Shown: positions 52,558 through 62,174 of the stretch, piece by piece | Position numbering within the stretch: the stretch's first letter is position 1 | Layout of the letters: every line of letters starts with the position of its first letter | Assembly (NCBI GenBank): GCA_009841225.1 | Contig: VXMF01000058.1 | Location: 1 to 64,000, forward strand | DNA from: Terriglobia bacterium | Lineage (GTDB): Bacteria > Acidobacteriota > Terriglobia > Bryobacterales > UBA6623 | Reading direction: 5' to 3' | DNA length: 64,000 bases | Made by a program: the position numbers and the translations under genes | Notes under the pieces: model-generated | What the model was told of the DNA's origin: nothing | The model's input: only the letters and a program-made list of their open reading frames with translations | Database searches by the model: none

Positions 52558-52789
52558 GGAATGTGCGGCCAGTATAGCCCTCCGTCGCGAACGACTCGGC
52601 CTCTCGCTGATGCGTAGGCAATAGGCATCCTTCGGCACCCCTGCTCCAAGAGCTATCACGAGAATCCGATGATCACCGCACCCGCTGAAGTTGTTGGTTG
52701 CCTCGCGGCCCGGCTGCAAGGCGACTGCTCCGCCGAGAGATCGGGGCTCTATCGAAACGGAGTAGAATTGGGCGCAGGGACAGCGTTAC

Positions 52790-53167
52790 GTGGGACTACA
52801 GCCGGTTACAGCTGCCGTTGTTGATCGAATGGTCCGGGCCATCGTCGATGCCGTCGACCCAGAGCAGGTGATCCTTTTCGGCTCCCGTGCGCGCGGATCC
52901 GACATAGCAGATTCTGATGTAGATCTGCTCATCGTACCGTCAGAGCCGTTCGGCGCGGGAAGGAGTCGGCACAAAGAAATCGTGCGGGCTTACGAGGCGC
53001 TTTCGGGCATGCGAGTCGCTAAGGACATCCTTATGTACAGTCGCCCCGAAGTCGAGTACTGGCGTGACTCGCTCAACCATGCTGTCGCCCGGGCTCAGCG
53101 GGAGGGGAGAGTTCTCTACAAACGACCAGGAATGCCCGCGAGCCCTCAGTGTTCGCCGACTAGCTAG
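52790..53167 (+). CDS. MNT-type nucleotidyltransferase domain protein
   Basis: 125 residues from GTG 52790. VILFGSRARGSDIADSDVDLLIV is the GSxxxG...DxD catalytic motif of minimal nucleotidyltransferases, complete with both Asp. In MNT-HEPN systems the MNT protein is an antitoxin that AMPylates a HEPN RNase toxin. No HEPN gene is adjacent; the next gene, 22 bases downstream, is an ATPase. It may be an orphan, or it may belong to the ATPase-PIN pair that follows. Confidence 0.87.
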   Translation: MGLQPVTAAVVDRMVRAIVDAVDPEQVILFGSRARGSDIADSDVDLLIVPSEPFGAGRSRHKEIVRAYEALSGMRVAKDILMYSRPEVEYWRDSLNHAVARAQREGRVLYKRPGMPASPQCSPTS

Positions 53168-53189
53168 CCAAACTGGACTACCTCACGCA

Positions 53190-54557
53190 ATGCTAAACAG
53201 TCTCAAGGTCGAGAACTTCAAGGCTTGGCGCACGCTAGACATTGAGTTCGGCAGGGTTACAGGACTCTTCGGGGCCAATAGTTCGGGAAAGAGCAGCATA
53301 TTGCAGTTTCTGCTCATGCTCAAGCAGACCAAGAACGCGACGGACAGACGTCTTGTGCTCGATTTCGGCGAACCCGACGCGCTTGTGAATCTAGGAAACT
53401 ATCGCGATGTGGTTCACAAACACGACGAGAACGCGATTATTCACTGGAGCGTCGATTGGACCACGCCAACACCTGTGAAGTTCGAGGGGCGTCGGAGCCT
53501 ACTGTTCGACTTCAAGCAAAGCGGGAAATGCCTGCAAACCGAATGCCGAGTCGGGTGGAGGAGTTCCAAGCTCCAGGCAGAGTATCTCCGCTACAACCTT
53601 GGAGGGCGGGGATTCAACCTCAAGCCGATTTCCGAAGACAGAAAAAAGTTTGAACTCACTTCGAACCTTGACCCATACCTTCGGCCCGTTCAGAATCAAG
53701 GCTGGCCGAAGTGGCTACCGGGGCCGGTCAAGACACACCTCTTTCCGTTTCAGATAAAGTCGTCCTATAGAAACGCGGACCTGCTAAACACGTTCGAGAT
53801 CGAGTACGAATCCTTGATGGATCGGATCTTCTATCTTGGTCCGATTCGCGATTACCCAAAGCGTGACTATAGCTGGGCAGGCGCGGCTCCGTCCGACGTG
53901 GGTCTGCGAGGCGAAAGGACAGTAGAAGCAATTCTCGCCGCGACCACCAACGGAGAAAAGAGAAATCTTGGACCGCGCAAGAGACGCAAGCCGTTCCAAG
54001 CAATGATCGCGCATTGGCTCAAAGAGCTCGGCTTGGTAAACGCATTCGAGATCCATGAAGTTGCGGAGGGTTCGAATCTCTATCGGACAAGCGTCACGAC
54101 ACATCCCGGGAGCTCTCGTGTAATGCTGACAGACATCGGCGTGGGCGTGTCCCAAGTTCTACCCGCGCTGGTCCTGCTCTACTACGTGCCAGAACGGTCG
54201 ATTGTCTTGCTGGAGCAACCTGAAATACACTTGCACCCATCCGTCCAGAGCGGTCTCGCTGACCTGATCCTGACCGCAGCGAAGACTCGACAATTACAGG
54301 TCATTGTGGAGAGCCATAGCGAGCACCTGTTGCGCCGCTTTCAGCGTCGCGTCGCCGAGGACGCAGTGGCCTCAAGGGATGTGAAACTGTATTTCGCATC
54401 GATGTCCACCGACGGTACAGCACGGCTCCACGACCTAAAGATCAACCAGTGGGGCGAAATCATGAACTGGCCGGAGAACTTCTTTGGAAACGATCTCGCC
54501 GAGATATCCGCAACCCGGGTCGCTGGCTTGAAGCGCAAGGCTAGAGGCGATGAATGA
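53190..54557 (+). CDS. AAA ATPase of the DUF3696/OLD-like group
   Basis: 455 residues from ATG 53190. MLNSLKVENFKAWRTLDIEF begins a RecF/SMC-type ATPase; Walker A is G28-A-N-S-S-G-K34-S-S. The signature is GVGVSQVLPALVLLYYVP, Walker B is SIVLLEQPEIHLHP, and the H-loop lies in VESHSEHLLRRFQRR. This arrangement matches DUF3696 proteins. It has no nuclease domain of its own. Its stop overlaps the PIN gene start (ATGA), so the two are translationally coupled. Codon use is less GC-biased than the flanks, suggesting acquisition. Confidence 0.88.
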   Translation: MLNSLKVENFKAWRTLDIEFGRVTGLFGANSSGKSSILQFLLMLKQTKNATDRRLVLDFGEPDALVNLGNYRDVVHKHDENAIIHWSVDWTTPTPVKFEGRRSLLFDFKQSGKCLQTECRVGWRSSKLQAEYLRYNLGGRGFNLKPISEDRKKFELTSNLDPYLRPVQNQGWPKWLPGPVKTHLFPFQIKSSYRNADLLNTFEIEYESLMDRIFYLGPIRDYPKRDYSWAGAAPSDVGLRGERTVEAILAATTNGEKRNLGPRKRRKPFQAMIAHWLKELGLVNAFEIHEVAEGSNLYRTSVTTHPGSSRVMLTDIGVGVSQVLPALVLLYYVPERSIVLLEQPEIHLHPSVQSGLADLILTAAKTRQLQVIVESHSEHLLRRFQRRVAEDAVASRDVKLYFASMSTDGTARLHDLKINQWGEIMNWPENFFGNDLAEISATRVAGLKRKARGDE

Positions 54558-55045
54558 GAGCCATCGTGGACACCAACGTCTTGGTCGTCGCGAATGGGCT
54601 AGAGACACACGCTGACGCAGAATGCCAGCGCGAGTGTGTCAGCGCAATCACGGCTATTTCGGTGAACGGAACCGTCGTGCTTGACAATCTAGGCTTCATT
54701 CTTGACGAATACCAAGAACACTTGAACTTCAGCGGGCAGCCGGGTCCGGGAGACGCCTTCTTCAAGCATGTCTATGACAATATGTATTCGTCGAAGCGTG
54801 TTGAGAGAGTCTCGATTACAGTCGTCGATGATGAGAAACGGGCATTCGAGGAGTTACCGGCCAACACCCTTGACCGATCGGACCGGAAGTTCTTGGCCGT
54901 TGCGGTAGTTTCGAAAGCACCGATCCTGAACGCCACAGATAGCGACTGGGATGACGCACGCGCCTTGATTTCAAGCGTGGAAGTGGTGGTAAAGCAATTG
55001 TGTCCTCAACACGCAACCCGCGGGAATCGACCGCTTCAGACGTAA
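54554..55045 (+). CDS. PIN-domain nuclease coupled to the ATPase
   Basis: 163 residues. MRAIVDTNVLVVANG has the first catalytic Asp of PIN nucleases, a Glu lies in the region LDEYQEHLN, DRSDRKFLAVAV carries the third acid and ATDSDWDDA the last. PIN nucleases cut RNA or single-stranded DNA. The 4-base ATGA overlap with the ATPase argues for a fixed stoichiometry. The pair could be a defence effector that the ATPase controls. No antitoxin-like partner is seen other than the MNT protein upstream. Confidence 0.83.
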   Translation: MRAIVDTNVLVVANGLETHADAECQRECVSAITAISVNGTVVLDNLGFILDEYQEHLNFSGQPGPGDAFFKHVYDNMYSSKRVERVSITVVDDEKRAFEELPANTLDRSDRKFLAVAVVSKAPILNATDSDWDDARALISSVEVVVKQLCPQHATRGNRPLQT

Positions 55046-55403
55046 GCATCCGGAATGCGATGCGCTATAGGTTCGGCTAGTGGCAGACAGAGTCTCTTCC
55101 TGTGGGCGTCGTAGTCTTGGGTGTGCCAGTGGCGGACACCAACAGGCCGACCAAGCAAAGAGCGGGGTGTGCGGCCTTCGCCTGATCATTCACAGACGTC
55201 TGGCAGCAGAAAGCTAACGACACCCACCTCATCCCCGCCGTCGCAACAGTCGGCATCGGGCATCCGCGGACGGCCGTCGAATAGTTGAGACTCGTCCTCG
55301 GGGCCGATTACGGGCGGACTGGACCAGCGGCTACATGAGCCGATTGGGCTCGATCTCGGGGTCACTCGGTGTGCGTTGCTCGGCCACTATACTCTTAGCC
55401 AAC
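55046..55403. other. intergenic stretch, no gene seen
   Basis: About 360 bases between the PIN gene and the third sulfatase gene. An in-frame extension of the sulfatase to 55335 exists but has no signal-peptide start or SD. Nothing else is recognised. Confidence 0.45.
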
Positions 55404-56915
55404 ATGCGCAAATTGACTACAACTATCCTCTGGTCCCTTTTCGCGACGGCGTATTCAACAGCCCAGCAGCCCAATATTCTCTTCCTGATGTCCGACGATC
55501 ACGCCGCAAACGGGTTGGGTGTCTACGGCGGACGGCTGGCATCTTTGGAACCCACGCCCGAACTGGACAAGCTGGCCGGCTCGGGGATGCTGTTTGAGAA
55601 CGCGTTTTGCACCAATTCGATCTGCACCCCCAGCCGTGCAACGCTCCTTACCGGACAGTACAGCCACGTCAATCGGGTCACCACGCTGAACGGACACCTC
55701 GAAGGCGACCGCCAATACGTGGCCAACCTGATCCGCGACGCCGGCTACCAGACCGCGATGGTCGGGAAGTGGCACTTGAAACGCGAGCCTTCATTCGACT
55801 ACTACTGCGTCCTGCCGGGCCAGGGATCGTACTTCAATCCAGTAATGCGCGAATCTGGCCAACCATGGCCGGACAACTTGCGCCGATTCTCCGCCTATGA
55901 CTCCATTCACTCGACGGACGCCATCGTCAAGGCATCCATCGATTGGCTCAAGCAACGTGACAAGAACCGGCCCTTCTTCTTGATGCACCACTTCAAGGCG
56001 CCCCACGACAACTTCGAGAACGCGGAACGGTACGACTTCCTATACGAAGACATCGAAATCCCAGAGCCGCCCAGCCTGTGGCGCATACCTAACCACGGCT
56101 CTGCGGCAACACGCGGAGCCGGAACTTCCATCGGCAAGCGCAACACTCGCCGCAACATGGGCCACCACATGTTCGTGAACCAGGATCTCGGCGAAGAGGA
56201 CTACAAGCGGACCTCGTACCAGCGCTATCTGAAGAAATATCTGCGCACTGTCAAGGGCGTCGATGACGGAGTCAGGAGGCTGCTTGCCTACCTCGAAGGA
56301 GAGGGTGTCCTAGCGAACACGGTCATTCTCTACACCTCCGATCAGGGCTTCATGCTTGGAGAGCACGACTACATCGACAAGCGCTGGATGTACGACGAGT
56401 CCCTGCAGATTCCGCTGCTGGTGCGCTATCCCGGCACGGTGGAACCCGGTTCTCGCAGCGACGCCTTAGTCAACAACACCGACCTTGCGCCGACCTTGCT
56501 CGAATTGGCTGGCGTAAAGCCGCCGGATTTCATGCAGGGCCACAGCCTGCTGCCAATACTGAGAGGCGAGCAGCCAGACGACTGGCGGGAGTCCACCTAC
56601 TACCGCTACTGGATGAACTACGCCCATCACGACGTGCCAGCGCACTATGGCGTGCGGACGAAGGACTACAAGCTGATTTTCTTCTACGGGTTGCCGTTGG
56701 ACGCTCCAGGCGCCAAGACAGCCGACACCCAGCCCGGCTGGGAGCTGTATGACTTGCGCAAGGATCCGAAGGAGCTGGAAAACGTTTACGGGAATGCGGA
56801 CTATGCGGAAATCGCAGGGGATTTGAAGGAAGAGCTGCTGCGCCTCAAGTCCGTGCTTGGCGACACCGACGAGAAGTACCCGGAGTTGATGGCGATTCGG
56901 GAGGAGTACTGGTAA
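55404..56915 (+). CDS. secreted formylglycine-dependent sulfatase
   Basis: 503 residues from ATG 55404 (a signal peptide, MRKLTTTILWSLFATAYSTA, begins there). ILFLMSDDHAANG gives the metal Asp pair; formylglycine motif C74-T-P-S-R78 in NSICTPSRATLLTGQ. MVGKWHLKREPSFDYY and VILYTSDQGFMLGEHDYIDK follow, the latter typical of heparan-type and S1_11-like sulfatases. Substrate unknown. It is followed after 120 bases by a PQQ dehydrogenase on the same strand. Confidence 0.92.
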   Translation: MRKLTTTILWSLFATAYSTAQQPNILFLMSDDHAANGLGVYGGRLASLEPTPELDKLAGSGMLFENAFCTNSICTPSRATLLTGQYSHVNRVTTLNGHLEGDRQYVANLIRDAGYQTAMVGKWHLKREPSFDYYCVLPGQGSYFNPVMRESGQPWPDNLRRFSAYDSIHSTDAIVKASIDWLKQRDKNRPFFLMHHFKAPHDNFENAERYDFLYEDIEIPEPPSLWRIPNHGSAATRGAGTSIGKRNTRRNMGHHMFVNQDLGEEDYKRTSYQRYLKKYLRTVKGVDDGVRRLLAYLEGEGVLANTVILYTSDQGFMLGEHDYIDKRWMYDESLQIPLLVRYPGTVEPGSRSDALVNNTDLAPTLLELAGVKPPDFMQGHSLLPILRGEQPDDWRESTYYRYWMNYAHHDVPAHYGVRTKDYKLIFFYGLPLDAPGAKTADTQPGWELYDLRKDPKELENVYGNADYAEIAGDLKEELLRLKSVLGDTDEKYPELMAIREEYW

Positions 56916-57035
56916 GGCGAGCTTAACGGCCTGCCGATACGACGGGTGCAGCATTCTGCGATCACCCCGCCGAGACGGGGTGCCGCGATCCGGGCCGCAG
57001 GCCTGCTGGGTAGGTATACTGCCTGAGCGATCAGC

Positions 57036-59315
57036 ATGCACCTGCTGGCAGCAATCGTGATCCTGCTAAGCCTGAGCGCCTCGGCTCGGGCGAATCCAGA
57101 GTTCCTGCCCGAAGCTATCGCCTTCGGCGCTAAGGACTGCCTCTTCTGCCACACCGATCCCGGCGGCGGGCGCACATGGAACGACCGCGGGCACTGGCTC
57201 ATGGCCCGTAAGCAGGAGAGCGGCCAAGAGACCGTCGCCGTCAGCTGGCTGGAAGACTATGTCGCGCCGTCAGGCACTGAACTCAACCGCGTGTCGGAGT
57301 CAGAAGGGGCCGGCGCGGGTCCGCGCAATGTCCCAGAAACCTACCACCAAGGCCCGTTCTTCGAGCCGGTCAAGGACGAAGCAGCGTTGCAACGCTGGAT
57401 CGACTCTCGCGGCAAGTACAGCACCGCAGGCGGCGAATGGCCGCAATACTCGGGCGATGTCGCGTCGTCGAAGTACTCCCCTCTCGACCAGATCCATGGA
57501 GAGAATGTCACGGACCTAGAAGTCGCATGGACCTGGGACGCCTTCGACAACTCGAAGTACATCAAGCCAGGGGCTCCGACGAACCGCCAGCCCACCGGGG
57601 CTGAGCGGTTTAAATTTCCAGATGGTTTCAAGGCCACGCCGCTCATGGTCGGCGGCAAGCTCTTCATCCGCACGAATTTCAGCGGAGTGGCAGCAATCGA
57701 TCCTGCAACAGGTACCACTCTATGGACGCACGATCCAGGAACCTCCGCCTGGGGCCGTCCCGCCATTTTCGGATTCGCCACTCGCGGACTCGGCTACTGG
57801 AGTGATGGCGACCAAGCGCGCATCCTACTCTGCACGGGCGATAGCTATCTGGTTGCTCTAGACCCGGCGAGCGGAGAGCCCGTCCAGAGCTTTGGGGACA
57901 ACGGCCGCACCGACCTGACTGTCGGCTCGCGGCGGCCGCTGATTCGCTCGCTGATCAATTGCAGCGCTCCGCCGACCATCATTGGCGACGTGGCCGTGGT
58001 CGGAAATCAGATCCAAGACGGCCCGCCCGGAAAGGACGCGCGCAGGGGCGGCCCGAACTGGAAAGAGAACTGGCCAGTCGGCGACGTCCGCGGCTACGAC
58101 ATCCGCACGGGCAAGCGCCTGTGGACGTTCCACACCATCCCGCAAGAAGGGGAGTTCGGCAACGACACCTGGGAGGGGGACTCGTGGAAATGGATGGGTA
58201 ACACCAACGTCTGGTCCATGATGAGCGCGGACGAGAAGCGGGGCCTTGTCTATCTCCCGGTAACCGGCCCCACATTCAATTTCGCGGGAGACTTCCGGCC
58301 CGGTGACAACCTGTTCTCGAACAGCGTCGTCTGCCTCAACGCCAAGACCGGCAAGCGGGTCTGGCACTTCCAGACGATCCGTCACGATATCTGGGACTGG
58401 GACCTGCCGGCGGCTCCCAGCCTCATCGACATCACCGTCGACGGCAAGTCCATCCCTGCACTGGCACAAGTCACCAAGACTGGCTTCCTCTTCGTGTTCG
58501 ACCGGCGAACTGGAGAGCCTGTCTGGCCGATCGAAGAGCGGCCCGTGCCGCCGAGCGAAATCGAGACGGCGGCCAAGACGCAGCCGTTCCCAGTCAAGCC
58601 GCCGCCATTCGAGATGCAAGGCGTCAGCGAGGACGACTTGATCGACTTCACACCGAAGATCAAGGCGCTGGCCCTTGAAGCGGCCAAGCCTTATCGCCTC
58701 GGACCGCTGTATGAGCCACCTTCCCGGCAAGGCACGATCCAAGTGCCAGGCTGGCTCGGTGGCGCGAATTGGGGCGGTAGCGGATTCGACCCTGAAACCG
58801 GCTATCTTTACGTGTCCTCGCGTCGGGAGTACATCGTGGTCGGGATGCAGCCTGTCGACGATCCCGAGGTTCGTGGTTACGACAACGAATACAAGTTCTA
58901 CAGCGCGGCGGTGGATGGCTTGCAGATTGTCAAGCCGCCATACGGAACCTTAACGGCGTACGACATGAATCGAGGTGAGATCGCGTGGCAGACGCCTCAC
59001 GGCAACGGTCCGCGCCACCACCCGCTACTCAAGGATCTCGATCTGCCGCCGCTCGGCAACCCGAACGCCGCCGGCACGTTGGTGACCCGCACGCTGCTGT
59101 TCGTCGGCGACCGAGGCCACGCGGACGAGTCGGCCTATCTGCGGGCGTACGACAAGGCTTCCGGAGAGACGCTCTGGGAGCACGAACTACCGGGGCGTCA
59201 TCACAACGCCGCACCGATTACTTACATGGCCGATGGCAGGCAGTACATTGTCATCGGCGTCGGAGGAGCAGCCGAGCCCGCGCGGCTCGTCGCATTTCGG
59301 CTTCCAAGAGACTAG
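57036..59315 (+). CDS. cytochrome c / PQQ quinoprotein dehydrogenase (copy 1)
   Basis: 759 residues. A signal peptide (residues 1-20) is followed by a short haem segment with C-L-F-C-H in FGAKDCLFCHTDPGGGRTW, then a PQQ beta-propeller. Propeller repeats such as AAIDPATGTTLWTHDP, LRAYDKASGETLWEH and VFDRRTGEPVWPIEER are evident, and the end is DGRQYIVIGVGGAAEP. Such enzymes oxidise alcohols or sugars in the periplasm and pass electrons to the cytochrome. Substrate unknown. A near-identical paralogue lies 391 bases downstream. Confidence 0.9.
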   Translation: MHLLAAIVILLSLSASARANPEFLPEAIAFGAKDCLFCHTDPGGGRTWNDRGHWLMARKQESGQETVAVSWLEDYVAPSGTELNRVSESEGAGAGPRNVPETYHQGPFFEPVKDEAALQRWIDSRGKYSTAGGEWPQYSGDVASSKYSPLDQIHGENVTDLEVAWTWDAFDNSKYIKPGAPTNRQPTGAERFKFPDGFKATPLMVGGKLFIRTNFSGVAAIDPATGTTLWTHDPGTSAWGRPAIFGFATRGLGYWSDGDQARILLCTGDSYLVALDPASGEPVQSFGDNGRTDLTVGSRRPLIRSLINCSAPPTIIGDVAVVGNQIQDGPPGKDARRGGPNWKENWPVGDVRGYDIRTGKRLWTFHTIPQEGEFGNDTWEGDSWKWMGNTNVWSMMSADEKRGLVYLPVTGPTFNFAGDFRPGDNLFSNSVVCLNAKTGKRVWHFQTIRHDIWDWDLPAAPSLIDITVDGKSIPALAQVTKTGFLFVFDRRTGEPVWPIEERPVPPSEIETAAKTQPFPVKPPPFEMQGVSEDDLIDFTPKIKALALEAAKPYRLGPLYEPPSRQGTIQVPGWLGGANWGGSGFDPETGYLYVSSRREYIVVGMQPVDDPEVRGYDNEYKFYSAAVDGLQIVKPPYGTLTAYDMNRGEIAWQTPHGNGPRHHPLLKDLDLPPLGNPNAAGTLVTRTLLFVGDRGHADESAYLRAYDKASGETLWEHELPGRHHNAAPITYMADGRQYIVIGVGGAAEPARLVAFRLPRD
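58179..58678 (+). repeat. 500-bp tract identical between the two PQQ genes (first copy)
   Basis: This tract is identical base for base to 60850-61349, offset 2671. Sequence before and after in the two genes differs at scattered positions, including codon-third and replacement changes. A second identical stretch is 59125-59270 against 61796-61941 (146 bp). Such islands point to recent gene conversion, not simply to a recent duplication. Confidence 0.9.
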
Positions 59316-59706
59316 GAATCAGGGCAGCATCTCCGCCAAGGGGGGATTGCGCGGAAAGCACGCAGACGCTCTTGGACAACAGCCTGTCACACGCCCTACA
59401 AGTACTAGGCTCATTCGCAGCTGCTGCTTGCGACGACGGTTGAGTACTCAGCAAGAAGTGTCATCCCTGCACATTGATAGTCCTCCTTAACTTCAACATG
59501 GACCAATTCACGGGGGGAGGATCAGAGCAGAGCAAATGCCAAGAAAGAAGTCCGATTGTAGAATCATTTCTCCGTTGCTTCGCCCTCTTCCCGATTGACA
59601 GCGCACTCGGTTACTGCCAGCGCACTCTTAGACAACAACCCAGCGAGCACAGCGTTACGCTGCACGCTATGAAAGACCTTGTGGGTATACTGCCTGAGCG
59701 AGCACC
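59316..59706. other. intergenic stretch between the tandem PQQ genes
   Basis: About 390 bases. The last 25 bases before the second gene (gggtatactgcctgagcga) repeat the sequence just before the first gene (near 57008-57030), so the duplication included a piece of the 5' leader. No other gene is seen. Confidence 0.5.
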
Positions 59707-61986
59707 ATGTGCCCCCTAGTCGGAGTCTTGATTCTGCTCATCCTGACCCCCTCGGCTCAGGCAATGCCGGAATTCTTCGCCGAAGCTATCGCCTTCGGTG
59801 CCAAGGACTGCCTCTTTTGCCACACCGAGCCCGGCGGCGGGCGCACGTGGAACGACCGCGGGCACTGGCTCATGGCCCGCAAGCAAGAGAGTGGCCAAGA
59901 GACCGTCGCCGTCAGCTGGCTGGAAGACTATGTGGCGCCGTCAGACGCTGAAATCAGCCCCGTGGCAGGGTCGGAGGGAGTCGGCACGGGTCCGCGCAAC
60001 GTCCCGGAAACCTACCATCAGGGCCCGTTCTTCGAGCCGGTCAAGAACGAAGCTGCGTTGCAGCGCTGGATCGACTCTCGGGGCAAGTACACCACCGCCG
60101 ACGGCGAATGGCCGCAGTACTCGGGCGATGTCGCATCGTCGAAGTACTCCCCTCTCGATCAGATCCAAGGAGAGAATGTCACAGATCTGGAAGTCGCATG
60201 GACCTGGGACGCCTTTGACAACTCGAAGTACATCAAGCCAGGGACCCCGACGAACCGCCAGCCCACCCGGGCCGAGCGGGCGAGATTTCCAGATGGTTTC
60301 AAGGCCACGCCGCTCGTGGTCGGCGGCAAGCTCTTCATCCGCACAAATTTCAGCGGAGTCGCAGCCATCGATCCTGCAACAGGTGCGACCCTATGGACGC
60401 ACGATCCGGGAACCTCTGCCTGGGGCCGTCCAGGGATTTTCGGATTCGCCACTCGCGGACTCGGCTATTGGAGCGACGGAGACGAAGCGCGCATACTGCT
60501 CTGCACCGGCGACAGCTACCTGGTCGCGCTAGACCCGGCGACCGGAGAACCCATCCAGAGCTTCGGCGACAACGGTCGCACCGACCTGACTGTCGGCTCG
60601 CGGCGTCCTCTGATCCGCTCGCTGATCAATTGCAGTGCTCCGCCGACCATCATTGGCGACGTGGCTGTGGTCGGAAATCAGATCGCAGACGGCCCGCCCG
60701 GAAGGAGCGCACGCAGCGGCGGCCCGAACTGGAAAGAGAATTGGCCGGTCGGTGATGTCCGCGGCTACGACATCCGCACGGGCAAGCGCTTGTGGACATT
60801 CCACACCATCCCGCAAGAAGGGGAGTTCGGCAACGACACCTGGGAGGGAGACTCGTGGAAATGGATGGGTAACACCAACGTCTGGTCCATGATGAGCGCG
60901 GACGAGAAGCGGGGCCTTGTCTATCTCCCGGTAACCGGCCCCACATTCAATTTCGCGGGAGACTTCCGGCCCGGTGACAACCTGTTCTCGAACAGCGTCG
61001 TCTGCCTCAACGCCAAGACCGGCAAGCGGGTCTGGCACTTCCAGACGATCCGTCACGATATCTGGGACTGGGACCTGCCGGCGGCTCCCAGCCTCATCGA
61101 CATCACCGTCGACGGCAAGTCCATCCCTGCACTGGCACAAGTCACCAAGACTGGCTTCCTCTTCGTGTTCGACCGGCGAACTGGAGAGCCTGTCTGGCCG
61201 ATCGAAGAGCGGCCCGTGCCGCCGAGCGAAATCGAGACGGCGGCCAAGACGCAGCCGTTCCCAGTCAAGCCGCCGCCATTCGAGATGCAAGGCGTCAGCG
61301 AGGACGACTTGATCGACTTCACACCGAAGATCAAGGCGCTGGCCCTTGAGGCCGCCAAGCCTTATCGGCTCGGACCGTTATATGAGCCGCCTTCGCGGCA
61401 AGGCACGATTCAGGTGCCGGGCTGGGGTGGCGGCGCGAACTGGGGTGGCAGCGGCTACGACCCGGAGACCGGTTATCTCTACCTGTCCTCCCGTCGGCAG
61501 TACATCGTCGTCGGAATGGAGCCGGTCGACGATCCTGAAGTTCGCGGCTACGACAACGAGCATAAGTTCTACAGGGCGGCGGTGGATGGCCTGCAGATCG
61601 TCAAGCCGCCATACGGAACTTTGACGGCGTACGACATGAATCGGGGAGAGATCGCATGGCAGACGCCGCACGGCAACGGTCCGCGCCACCATCCCCTGCT
61701 CAAGGACCTTGAGCTGCCCCCGCTAGGCAATCCGAACGCCGCAGGCACGTTGGTGACCCGCACGCTGCTGTTCGTCGGTGACCGAGGCCACGCGAACGAG
61801 TCGGCCTATCTGCGGGCGTACGACAAGGCTTCCGGAGAGACGCTCTGGGAGCACGAACTACCGGGGCGTCATCACAACGCCGCACCGATTACTTACATGG
61901 CCGATGGCAGGCAGTACATTGTCATCGGCGTAGGAGGAGCAGCCGAACCCGCGCGGCTCGTCGCATTTCGGCTTCGGCGGCAATAG
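59707..61986 (+). CDS. cytochrome c / PQQ quinoprotein dehydrogenase (copy 2)
   Basis: 759 residues, the same length as copy 1, with signal peptide MCPLVGVLILLILTPSAQA, haem motif CLFCH and the same propeller. Amino-acid differences from copy 1 cluster in the signal peptide, the first 120 residues (DAEISPVAGSEGVGTG against GTELNRVSESEGAGAG) and a few surface positions. No inactivating change is seen in either copy. Both may be active with slightly different substrates. Confidence 0.9.
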   Translation: MCPLVGVLILLILTPSAQAMPEFFAEAIAFGAKDCLFCHTEPGGGRTWNDRGHWLMARKQESGQETVAVSWLEDYVAPSDAEISPVAGSEGVGTGPRNVPETYHQGPFFEPVKNEAALQRWIDSRGKYTTADGEWPQYSGDVASSKYSPLDQIQGENVTDLEVAWTWDAFDNSKYIKPGTPTNRQPTRAERARFPDGFKATPLVVGGKLFIRTNFSGVAAIDPATGATLWTHDPGTSAWGRPGIFGFATRGLGYWSDGDEARILLCTGDSYLVALDPATGEPIQSFGDNGRTDLTVGSRRPLIRSLINCSAPPTIIGDVAVVGNQIADGPPGRSARSGGPNWKENWPVGDVRGYDIRTGKRLWTFHTIPQEGEFGNDTWEGDSWKWMGNTNVWSMMSADEKRGLVYLPVTGPTFNFAGDFRPGDNLFSNSVVCLNAKTGKRVWHFQTIRHDIWDWDLPAAPSLIDITVDGKSIPALAQVTKTGFLFVFDRRTGEPVWPIEERPVPPSEIETAAKTQPFPVKPPPFEMQGVSEDDLIDFTPKIKALALEAAKPYRLGPLYEPPSRQGTIQVPGWGGGANWGGSGYDPETGYLYLSSRRQYIVVGMEPVDDPEVRGYDNEHKFYRAAVDGLQIVKPPYGTLTAYDMNRGEIAWQTPHGNGPRHHPLLKDLELPPLGNPNAAGTLVTRTLLFVGDRGHANESAYLRAYDKASGETLWEHELPGRHHNAAPITYMADGRQYIVIGVGGAAEPARLVAFRLRRQ
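60850..61349 (+). repeat. 500-bp tract identical between the two PQQ genes (second copy)
   Basis: Identical to 58179-58678; see that entry. It covers residues of the central propeller around SMMSADEKRGLVYLPVTGPT to KALALE. Confidence 0.9.
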
Positions 61987-62174
61987 GCTTCGAATCAGCG
62001 TGTGCGCGTATGAACGAGGCCGAACCTAATTTGCTGCAGCCCTATGACGCAACCATAAAACCATAAGCATCAGCTTGGCACTTGATATGGCAGATGCTGG
62101 CCCATCGCAGCATGTTTCCATAACCGTGATAGATTGAGACGCGCAACCGAATAGGCAGGAGACGAATCCCGGCG

